Of a DNA stretch of 16,596 nt, positions 7,435-13,243 are shown piece by piece. The position numbers were made by a program, and so were the translations under genes. The stretch is from Candidatus Omnitrophota bacterium. Lineage in GTDB: Bacteria > Omnitrophota > Omnitrophia > Omnitrophales > Danuiimicrobiaceae. Numbering within the stretch: position 1 is the first letter of the stretch; every line of letters begins with the position of its first letter. The DNA lies in contig JACQQP010000091.1 in the NCBI GenBank assembly GCA_016206945.1, positions 1-16,596 on the forward strand. Reading direction: 5' to 3'. Below the pieces are notes generated by a model. It saw only the letters and a list, made by a program, of their open reading frames with translations, had not been told where the DNA came from and did not search any database.

Positions 7435-8255
7435 GAGCTTCTTTCCCTCACCTTCAAAAAAAGGAGCGCCGCCGAGCACGTAACAAAAATATCAGCCAAA
7501 AGTGAAATCACAATTCCGCATGCAAGAACCCACAAGACGATCTCAGGCTGTATCTGAACAAATAACGGCGTATACAACCGAGCAAAAGAAATCAGAAACG
7601 CGAACAGCATAGGAACTAAAATCAAAGCACTCATCAGAGCGATATTTTTAATTCCAACACGAAATCCTTCCCCGAGCGCTCTTAAAAAACCCTTTTCGAC
7701 GATAAGGATCGCAGGAATCAAGAACGCCACCAATGATTGTATCAAAACTCCTAAAATAAACGCGCCTCCTAATTGAATCCAGAGATTCTTAGGAAGAATC
7801 CATGCAATGCCTTTCAAGGCAAAAGAAAATACCGCATACGAAATCAGCCATACAATCACGAGTGAAAAATAATATCTAAAAATCTTTCCAGCAGCCGAAA
7901 GGATGGAAAGCTGCTCGCCTTTGGCGTCTGCTTCTATTTTTTTAATCACCAGGCCGCTGATAAAAACGCCAAACACGGTGCTGATCACAAAATGAGCATG
8001 ACCAAAAAGCTTGGGAAGCAGCAGGAAATTATCCGGGTAATGAAGGAATCGGTCATTCCAAAACGTACGGATAATCGGCGCCAACACATAGGAAAATGGC
8101 GGCGTCGGTGCCGAAAAAAGAACAACAAGTGCAAGTACATCAAAAATCCCAATCCATATAAATAGGAAGAGAACGGTGGGGTTTTTTCTCAACACTGAAA
8201 AAACCTGTTGATAAATTTCAACGATTCGAGACCAAAAAAAAGTTATCCTGTTCAT
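7431..8255 (-). CDS. Six-TM integral membrane protein of unknown function
   Basis: A 274-residue hydrophobic protein with six predicted membrane helices at about 27-49, 87-105, 129-153, 162-186, 205-227 and 239-267. A short charged cytoplasmic-type loop (KKIEADAKGEQLS) lies between helices 2 and 3, and ALGEGFRVGIKN precedes helix 5. The general shape resembles uncharacterised membrane proteins of the DUF975 or glycerophosphodiesterase membrane-domain type, but no motif proves this. It is the first gene of a tightly coupled trio: its TGA overlaps the ATG of the PEP-CTERM gene by four bases. ATG 8255 has no Shine-Dalgarno and follows directly after a transcription terminator and a TTAACGTTAA palindrome. 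It might act with the PEP-CTERM and TPR proteins as a membrane complex (inference from coupling only). Confidence 0.78.
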   Translation of the reverse strand: MNRITFFWSRIVEIYQQVFSVLRKNPTVLFLFIWIGIFDVLALVVLFSAPTPPFSYVLAPIIRTFWNDRFLHYPDNFLLLPKLFGHAHFVISTVFGVFISGLVIKKIEADAKGEQLSILSAAGKIFRYYFSLVIVWLISYAVFSFALKGIAWILPKNLWIQLGGAFILGVLIQSLVAFLIPAILIVEKGFLRALGEGFRVGIKNIALMSALILVPMLFAFLISFARLYTPLFVQIQPEIVLWVLACGIVISLLADIFVTCSAALLFLKVRERSS

Positions 8256-8263
8256 AGATTAAC

Positions 8264-8301
8264 GTTAAGAAAACCAGCCTGGGGTATCTCACCCAGGCTG
8301 G
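8264..8301 (-). terminator. Rho-independent terminator of the secreted PEP-CTERM gene
   Basis: CCAGCCTGGG (8274-8283) and CCCAGGCTGG (8292-8301) form a perfect 10-bp stem with an 8-base loop. Read on the minus strand the stem is followed by TTTTCTT, a usable U-tract. It lies 50 bp after the stop of the gene ending at 8352 and just before the membrane-protein gene starting at 8255, so the two are probably separate transcription units. Confidence 0.8.
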
Positions 8302-8351
8302 CCAAGGAGTATGGTTCAATGAACAAAACACTGCTCAACATGAATGAACTC

Positions 8352-9188
8352 TTAGTTCCAGAATTTAAACTTTCCAAAACCTGCCAAACCAAGCAAACCG
8401 CTTAAAGCCATAAACATCGTGCTCGGCTCGGGGATGAATGTCGATCCGCACACATGATCGTCTTGATTTTCGCTTCCGTCGTCATAAGTGGCACAACCGA
8501 CATTGGTTTGTGGAAACGGCACATTCGCTGGGGTTCCGAATGTACCAGTTTTAAGAAACATCTCAATCGCATCCGCACCACGGGCGTATTTAAAACCAGC
8601 AGGTGTATCACCCGTAGCACCACCATTATTCCAAATCAAGGTTCCGTTAGATGCATCACACGAACCAGCTGCACCAGAACACCAGTAAACTCTGTCCTTC
8701 CCCACGGGGTCATCGGGAGCTACACCGATACCTGGATCAAGATCAACGTTTAAATTCGTCACATAAAGTTGCACATCTGCCGGAAATGGTCCATACGGAT
8801 CCGTCGGAGCACCATCCCCTCCGAAATCACTGAAAAGTGCGAGGCTGGCCCGCACTGCCGTCTGGTCCACATCAATCAAAGAGGGCGGCTTTTCCCACGT
8901 GGTTAACATAAAATAGACACCATTCTTATCAGGATCAGAATTTCCAAGCTCTTGAAGAAGCACCACATCGGAAATATCATATCTGTCCGTGATTCCAGCT
9001 TCATTATCATCCTGCACCTTCAAGTAATACTCATACAAAGGTGGTTGATTGTCCCATTCCGAAATATCGCCACCTGCGCCCAATAGACCATTGATCATGG
9101 GCACAGTGGGATCCACTGCGTAAGCTTGAGAAACTCCCAAACCTAGCATGACCATCACTAAACTTATCATGAACAGCGTTTTCTTCAT
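8352..9188 (-). CDS. Secreted PEP-CTERM sorting-domain protein
   Basis: A 278-residue exported protein. Residues 1-24 are a signal peptide (ISLVMVMLGLGVSQAYA, cut before VDPTVP). The C-terminal 27 residues are a PEP-CTERM signal (IPEPSTMFMALSGLLGLAGFGKFKFWN, PEP at about 253-255), with an unusually weak basic tail (two lysines, ending WN). The mature part is acidic, rich in D, G and P, and begins with a repeat-free region (GLLGAGGDISEWDNQPPLYEYYLKVQDD, then VDLDPGIGVAPDDPVGKDRVYWC). This part could be a calcium-binding or carbohydrate-interacting beta fold, but no family is recognised. Four cysteines in the second half (YWC, GSC, VGC, HVC) could make two disulphides. AAGGAG lies 6 bases before ATG 9188. 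It probably is an exosortase-anchored surface or matrix protein, with its own terminator and a candidate sigma-54 promoter. Confidence 0.88.
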   Translation of the reverse strand: MKKTLFMISLVMVMLGLGVSQAYAVDPTVPMINGLLGAGGDISEWDNQPPLYEYYLKVQDDNEAGITDRYDISDVVLLQELGNSDPDKNGVYFMLTTWEKPPSLIDVDQTAVRASLALFSDFGGDGAPTDPYGPFPADVQLYVTNLNVDLDPGIGVAPDDPVGKDRVYWCSGAAGSCDASNGTLIWNNGGATGDTPAGFKYARGADAIEMFLKTGTFGTPANVPFPQTNVGCATYDDGSENQDDHVCGSTFIPEPSTMFMALSGLLGLAGFGKFKFWN

Positions 9189-9220
9189 TGTCTTCTCCTT
9201 TTTCTCATTTTTAATTTATT

Positions 9221-9240
9221 GCTTTATACGCTTATAAAGC
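9221..9240. repeat. 20-bp perfect inverted repeat upstream of the secreted PEP-CTERM gene
   Basis: GCTTTATA (9221-9228) and TATAAAGC (9233-9240) are perfect arms around a 4-base centre. It lies 32-52 bp before ATG 9188 and 3 bp after the sugar transferase stop. The AT-rich stem without a T-tract on the minus strand argues against a terminator; an operator or mRNA hairpin is more likely. Confidence 0.5.
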
Positions 9241-9253
9241 CAATTACCTTCCA
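9238..9253 (-). promoter_or_regulatory. Possible sigma-54 promoter of the secreted PEP-CTERM gene
   Basis: On the minus strand TGGAAGGTAATTGGCT has the GG-N10-GC spacing of -24/-12 promoters (consensus TGGCAC-N5-TTGCA), but matches only part of the flanking bases. The start would be near 9226, giving a leader of about 38 bases to ATG 9188. It overlaps the end of the sugar transferase gene. Chance GG-N10-GC matches are common, so support is modest. Confidence 0.35.
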
Positions 9254-10038
9254 GTGCCCAACACAACTGCTTTAATCGTCATGGCAAGCACCATAAAATC
9301 AAGAACTGGGCACATCTTGCGAATGTAGAGAACGTCGTATCTCACTTTTTTTTTCACATCCGCGATCGTCTCGTCATAGCGGCGCTTGATTTGAGCAAGG
9401 CCTGTAATCCCAGGCTTCGCATAGAGACGCCGGTCATAATGAGGAATCAGTTTTCTGAATTCACTTACGAAATAAGGTCGCTCGGGCCTTGGCCCAACCA
9501 GACTCATCTCCCCTCGCAGCACATTAAAAAGTTGGGGAAGTTCATCCAGATGCGTTTTTCTTAAAAGCTTCCCAAGACGTGTAATGCGAGGGTCGTTTTC
9601 TTTTGCCCAAATTGGACCTGTTTTAGCTTCCGCATCTTCTTGCATGGTACGAAATTTATACATATTGAAAATCTTTCCTCTCATCCCAACACGCGTCTGC
9701 TTAAAATAGACTGGCCCACGAGAATCCAATTTAATCGCAATTGCAATAAGAGCCATTAGGGGACTGGACAATACAAGGCTCACCAACGAAACCGTTACAT
9801 CTAAAGTCCGCTTAACTGCGCGCCGCCATGAGAGGATAATGCGCCCTCGAATCATTCTTAATGACTTGCTTAAAAAGGCGCTTTCAAAAATAGAAAAGAA
9901 ACGGTCTTCCCAAGGAAGCTCGCCCGCTCGCATTTTCTGATAACGGCGGTAAAGGCGATACAGTTCCAGCTGATTTTTCAACTCAGCTACAAACCCACGG
10001 TCTTCAGCAATGCCTTCCGTTAATTGAATATCGCTCAT
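9244..10038 (-). CDS. Polyprenyl-phosphate sugar-1-phosphate transferase (Bac_transf family)
   Basis: A 264-residue monotopic phosphoglycosyl transferase that starts exopolysaccharide or glycan synthesis by moving a sugar-1-phosphate from a UDP-sugar to undecaprenyl phosphate at the inner membrane. The catalytic domain (about 75-264) is complete: KRTLDVTVSLVSLVLSSPLMALIAIAIKLDSRGPVYFKQTRVG with the re-entrant hydrophobic helix, KFRTM, LRKTHLDELPQLFNVLRGEMSLVGPRPERP with the D165-E166 dyad, and YAKPGITGLAQI. It lacks the four-TM N-terminal half of WcaJ-type enzymes and has instead a basic, helical N-terminus of about 70 residues. A TTG at 10059 is possible, but ATG 10038 has GGGAGA about 10 bases upstream and is preferred. 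A sigma-54-type promoter lies 60-75 bp upstream. With the PEP-CTERM genes it fits an exopolysaccharide/PEP-CTERM locus. Substrate sugar cannot be read. Confidence 0.93.
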   Translation of the reverse strand: MSDIQLTEGIAEDRGFVAELKNQLELYRLYRRYQKMRAGELPWEDRFFSIFESAFLSKSLRMIRGRIILSWRRAVKRTLDVTVSLVSLVLSSPLMALIAIAIKLDSRGPVYFKQTRVGMRGKIFNMYKFRTMQEDAEAKTGPIWAKENDPRITRLGKLLRKTHLDELPQLFNVLRGEMSLVGPRPERPYFVSEFRKLIPHYDRRLYAKPGITGLAQIKRRYDETIADVKKKVRYDVLYIRKMCPVLDFMVLAMTIKAVVLGTGR

Positions 10039-10097
10039 ATTTATAAGTTCTCCCTTCAAAATACAGACGAATACAACTATTGCGTGCCAGAAGAAGA

Positions 10098-10113
10098 TGC
10101 ACCATCCATGCCA
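10098..10113 (-). promoter_or_regulatory. Sigma-54 (-24/-12) promoter of the sugar transferase gene
   Basis: On the minus strand TGGCATGGATGGTGCA matches TGGCAC-N5-TTGCA at 9 of 11 defined bases with exact GG-N10-GC spacing. The start should fall near 10086, leaving a leader of about 48 bases to ATG 10038. An NtrC-type activator is encoded in the same window. The call is by eye. Confidence 0.6.
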
Positions 10114-10435
10114 AAAGGAAAATTAGGAGAAAGGTTTGATACTTATTAGGTAAAACAATGGAGTAAAAAATTTGCCCAAAACTAAATGCAAGAAAATTCC
10201 CTCTTTTTCCAATGGCCAAATGTCAAAAAAAATGAACACAATTTTTCTACTATCTCTATGAGCACCATAAGTCATTTTATTACAATGGGATAGAGGGGCT
10301 TCAAATGTATCGTTTTCTGAACAAATTTCCAAGAAAAGAGACATTTTTGAATCAGAAAAAATTGGAAAATCATAGACACAGTAGGACATACTAAGACTAA
10401 GTTAGACAATAGATTTCAATACAGGGGTGAGATTC

Positions 10436-10451
10436 TGTTAAGATAAGTCGA
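10436..10451 (+). promoter_or_regulatory. Extended -10 promoter of the nitroreductase gene
   Basis: TG-T-TAAGAT (10436-10444) predicts a start near 10451, 13 bases before ATG 10464. No good -35 or Shine-Dalgarno is seen (TTTCAA at 10414 is weak), as with the other plus-strand genes of this window that have TG-N-TAnnnT elements close to the start codon. Confidence 0.45.
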
Positions 10452-10463
10452 TAATAAAAGCAT

Positions 10464-11531
10464 ATGAAATCCGAGGAGCTTCACGCGATTCTCCAAAAAG
10501 GGATTCTTGCGCCTTCGGCGGATAATCTACAACCATGGAAGTTCAAATTGGCTCAGGACCATGTCGATTTATTTTTAGACCCCCAACGCGTTAAAAATTT
10601 TTGTGACGAAGGACTTTTCGCACCCTACCTTTCAGCAGGTGCCCTGATTGAAAATATACGAGTGGCCTCAAGTTATACCGGCTATTGGCCCTCGCCTTCC
10701 TATTTCCCGCTGAAAAGTGACCCACTCTTTGTAGCATCCATATTCTTCTCCCCCATCACTCAAAAGGGTCACGCGCACTATGCCGTACTCGAAAAAAGAA
10801 ATACCAATCGAAGGTTTTACGACGCCTCCCGCAAGGTCGACCGCTCGATCTTCACAAAATTAGACAAAATCGTGGAATCGGAAAAAGGATTCAAACTGCA
10901 CTGGTTCCGGAAAAACGAGCCTTCTTACAAAAAACTGAGCCGCCTTGTTGGCGCTGCCGACCAATTACGATTTGAAAGCGAGAGGCTCCATGAGGAATTT
11001 GTCCAAATTCTTCGTTTGAATCAAAGCGATGCGCAAAAGACAAGCGATGGGCTTGATGTCAAAACGCTGGAAGCAGGGCCTGGCGCGCCTTTATTGTTTC
11101 ATTTATTGTCCTCATGGAAACGCTTGAGCTTTCTCAACCTATTCGGAATGAGTCGTCTCTTTAATTGTTATGCGCAACTTCAAATGTGGAGCGCTCAAGC
11201 GGCAGGGCTGATCGTTGCCCCATCACACGAACCTATTCATTACGTCCAAGGCGGTGAGGTCATGCAGAAAATGTGGCATGAAGCTACGGTGGAAGGCCTG
11301 TCCGTTCAGCCCATGGAAGCCCTGCCTATTTTCATCGACAACCTAAATTTGACCGAGGGCAGAGACTTTACGGCAAGCCAAAGAGCACGCTTGGAGCGTC
11401 TTAAATCCGAATTTCTGTCCCTTGTCGGAATCAACGAGCAAAATGGTCTCATCCTTCTCTTCCGCATCGGATACTCAAGACAACCAAGTGCACGTTCCCT
11501 CCGCAGACCTCTCGAAGAATTCGTGTTATGA
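10464..11531 (+). CDS. Nitroreductase-family protein (ThiF-associated type)
   Basis: A 355-residue protein. The first 70 residues (LHAILQKGILAPSADNLQPWKFKL, DEGLFAPYLSAGALIENIRVAS) match the FMN-binding N-terminal part of nitroreductases, where S18, N21, Q23 and P24 of the APSADNLQPW motif lie around the flavin. EKRNTNRRFYD (about 110-120) and LQMWSAQAAGLIVAP (about 240-254) are the matching later elements. It is much longer than the ~200-residue simple nitroreductases, with about 100 extra residues in the middle. In Mycobacterium tuberculosis a similar module is fused to a ThiF domain (Rv1355c, recalled from memory), and here the next gene is exactly such a ThiF protein. A redox step paired with adenylation of a substrate is the likely role; the substrate is unknown. 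Start ATG 10464 lies just behind an extended -10. Confidence 0.8.
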   Translation: MKSEELHAILQKGILAPSADNLQPWKFKLAQDHVDLFLDPQRVKNFCDEGLFAPYLSAGALIENIRVASSYTGYWPSPSYFPLKSDPLFVASIFFSPITQKGHAHYAVLEKRNTNRRFYDASRKVDRSIFTKLDKIVESEKGFKLHWFRKNEPSYKKLSRLVGAADQLRFESERLHEEFVQILRLNQSDAQKTSDGLDVKTLEAGPGAPLLFHLLSSWKRLSFLNLFGMSRLFNCYAQLQMWSAQAAGLIVAPSHEPIHYVQGGEVMQKMWHEATVEGLSVQPMEALPIFIDNLNLTEGRDFTASQRARLERLKSEFLSLVGINEQNGLILLFRIGYSRQPSARSLRRPLEEFVL

Positions 11532-11533
11532 AC

Positions 11534-11549
11534 TGTCATTGCAATGACA
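11534..11549. repeat. 16-bp perfect palindrome after the nitroreductase gene
   Basis: TGTCATTGCAATGACA is a perfect palindrome directly after the stop at 11531. An outer AACT...AGTT pair (11531-11534 / 11553-11556) extends it imperfectly. No T-tract follows, so it is more likely an operator or attenuating hairpin than a terminator. Its GTCATTG half-site also occurs in the palindromic element at 15208-15229, so a decayed repeat copy is possible. Confidence 0.45.
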
Positions 11550-11568
11550 ATTAGTTCAATTTTCTAAA

Positions 11569-11605
11569 TTGTCAATGTGCCTCATCTTATGCTACCTTAG
11601 TGAGC
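11569..11605 (+). promoter_or_regulatory. Promoter of the ThiF-like gene
   Basis: TTGTCA (11569-11574), an 18-bp spacer and TG-C-TACCTT (11590-11598) form a near-consensus extended -10 promoter with a start near 11605. The 13-base TTATGCTACCTTA matches the lipoate ligase promoter (TTATGCTATCTTA, 630-642) at 12 positions, and both lie 9-10 bases before an ATG. Confidence 0.55.
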
Positions 11606-11608
11606 CAA

Positions 11609-12472
11609 ATGAGTCTCCAAACCTTTAGCTACGAGCAGGCGTTTGACCGCAATATCGGCTGGCTTACTCAAGAGGAACAAACTAAACTCCGCCAATCTTC
11701 TGTCGCCATTGCGGGCCTTGGCGGCGCGGGTGGTTTCCAAGCTCAAGTGTTCGCGCGGCTCGGGGTCGGCCGTTTCAAGATCGCAGACTTCGATGCGTTC
11801 CAACTGACCAATATCAACCGTCAAATTGGCGCTTCCGTCGAAACGCTCGGACAGGCTAAAGTTTCTGTTATTCGCGACCTGATTCTCGCTATCAATCCTG
11901 AAGCTCAAGTGGAAATTTTTGAGGAAGGGATTTCAACCCATACCATTGACCGTTTTCTTGGGTCGGTCGATCTTGCTCTGGACGGCATTGATTTCTTCGC
12001 TCAAAAAACCAAGCTGCTTTACTTTAAAACATGCTACGAAAAAAAAATTGTTGCGCTTACCTCTTGCCCGCTTGGTTTCGGCGCTTCCCTACTCATTTTT
12101 TCACCTGATGGGATGAAATATGAAGATTACTTCGATCTCCAAGAAGACATGTCCGAGACGGAAATGAGAATGAACTGCACAGTTGGACTCGCCCCAAGCG
12201 CCCTTTGTCTTCCATATATAGATAAAAAAGCACTCGACCTGAAGGGTGAGCGCGCTTCAAGCGTTGCACCTGGCCTGATGCTCGTCGCCGCCATTTCCGG
12301 AACCGAGGCCGTTAAAATCCTCACGGGCAAACGACAGGCCCTATTTTGTCCACACATCCTCCAAATTGATTTACTGACACAACGTGTAAAAAGAAAATAT
12401 TACCCTTTAGGAATGAAAAGTCCTTTTCAGCGCTTCAAGCGATGGCTATACTTTAAGCAGTTGACTGCATAA
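11609..12472 (+). CDS. ThiF/MoeB/HesA-family E1-like adenylyltransferase
   Basis: A 287-residue Rossmann-fold enzyme of the ubiquitin-E1 superfamily, which activates a carboxylate (often the C-terminus of a small protein) with ATP. It shows GLGGAGG (36-42), DFDAFQLTNINRQ (D60, D62, N70, R71, Q72), LGQAKV (K84) and LALDGID (D125), the usual ATP/Mg site. C-x-x-C zinc pairs of MoeB/ThiF are absent. TSCPLGFGAS is where a catalytic cysteine might lie. ATG 11609 is preferred because the predicted transcript starts near 11605; GTG 11600 is the alternative. No Shine-Dalgarno. No ThiS/MoaD-like carrier is encoded nearby, so it is unlikely to be a plain ThiF or MoeB. It follows the nitroreductase gene by 77 bp and precedes the LolA-like gene by 9 bp. 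Confidence 0.88.
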   Translation: MSLQTFSYEQAFDRNIGWLTQEEQTKLRQSSVAIAGLGGAGGFQAQVFARLGVGRFKIADFDAFQLTNINRQIGASVETLGQAKVSVIRDLILAINPEAQVEIFEEGISTHTIDRFLGSVDLALDGIDFFAQKTKLLYFKTCYEKKIVALTSCPLGFGASLLIFSPDGMKYEDYFDLQEDMSETEMRMNCTVGLAPSALCLPYIDKKALDLKGERASSVAPGLMLVAAISGTEAVKILTGKRQALFCPHILQIDLLTQRVKRKYYPLGMKSPFQRFKRWLYFKQLTA

Positions 12473-12481
12473 CTCAGCTTC

Positions 12482-13243
12482 ATGGTGAAACAAATTGCCA
12501 TTTTCTTAGCCGTTTTTCTTATCGCCTCACCTCTTTATTCTTTCGGTAAAGCACTCCCGGATGCCACTGAATTGTTAGAACAAATGGACAACGTGATTCG
12601 TGGCGCCTCACACGACATGACGGTTACACTTGATGTAAAAACGAAACGCTGGCAACGGACTTACAAAATCCGTGTTCAAATGAAAGGGGTAGATTACGCT
12701 TTCGCCAGAGTCCTTGAACCGCCCAAATCTGAAGGGCAAGGATTCCTGCGAATCAAAACCAGGCTCTGGCAATACCTGCCAACAGCGGAGCGCACGATCC
12801 TCATTCCTCCTTCTCTCATGCTGGATGATTTTTTAGGAAGCGATTTCTCAAATGACGACTTTGTGAAATTAAGTTACTTTCCGCGGGATTACAATGGTAA
12901 AATCCTGGGCGAAGAAAAACTGGATGGGTTTGATACGTATCGCCTTGAGCTGCTCCCAAAACCTGATGCGCCTGTTACGTACGGGAAACTCGAACTTTGG
13001 CTTAGAAAGCAGGACTCTGCTCCCGTTCGGTGGGATTTCTTCAATGAAAAGCTGGAACCGATTCGAAGGCTTCATTATTCTGAATTCAAAACTTTTGGCA
13101 CCCGCGAAGTCCCAACCGTCTGGTACATGGAAAATTTAAGACAAAGCGATCGCAGAACAACCATTAAAATTTTAGAAGCGCAGTACGACATCGAAATTCC
13201 GGAATCCGACTTCAACCGCAAACACCTGGAAACATATCCCTAA
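12482..13243 (+). CDS. LolA-like outer-membrane lipoprotein-sorting family protein
   Basis: A 253-residue periplasmic protein. A signal peptide (residues 1-20/24, IAIFLAVFLIASPLYSFGKA) is followed by the LolA/LolB-like half-barrel family often annotated 'outer membrane lipoprotein-sorting protein'. Typical segments are VTLDVKTKRWQRTYKIRVQMKGVDYAFARVLEPPKSEGQGFLRI, LWQYLPTAERTILIPPSLMLDDFLGSDFSNDDF, YRLELLPKPDAPVTYGKLELWLRKQDSAPVRWDF. Such proteins carry a hydrophobic cargo across the periplasm and are commonly encoded beside an ABC or RND transporter. Here it precedes a permease gene with which it shares one base (TAATG), implying coupling. The start has no Shine-Dalgarno and follows the ThiF stop by 9 bp. 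It is not the housekeeping LolA by context; the cargo is unknown. Confidence 0.87.
   Translation: MVKQIAIFLAVFLIASPLYSFGKALPDATELLEQMDNVIRGASHDMTVTLDVKTKRWQRTYKIRVQMKGVDYAFARVLEPPKSEGQGFLRIKTRLWQYLPTAERTILIPPSLMLDDFLGSDFSNDDFVKLSYFPRDYNGKILGEEKLDGFDTYRLELLPKPDAPVTYGKLELWLRKQDSAPVRWDFFNEKLEPIRRLHYSEFKTFGTREVPTVWYMENLRQSDRRTTIKILEAQYDIEIPESDFNRKHLETYP

Larger units (their letters stand above)
10039..10463. other. AT-rich divergent intergenic region
   Basis: These 425 bp separate the divergent sugar transferase and nitroreductase genes. They hold the sigma-54-type promoter at 10098-10113 (minus) and an extended -10 at 10436-10444 (plus). The part between them (10114-10435) is the room where an enhancer-binding activator would bind. 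One weak dyad, CTCTAT (10254-10259) and ATAGAG (10290-10295), is visible but could be chance. Short open frames on the minus strand (for example 10123-10389) have no recognisable product and no ribosome binding site. Confidence 0.6.

Noticed and set aside
8208..8405. 65-residue plus-strand open frame
   Set aside because: It runs through the strong terminator hairpin and the ends of two minus-strand genes.
10004..10389. Two short minus-strand open frames (71 and 88 residues) upstream of the sugar transferase
   Set aside because: AT-rich composition, no ribosome binding site, no recognisable domain; the sigma-54-type promoter and the transferase leader lie across them.
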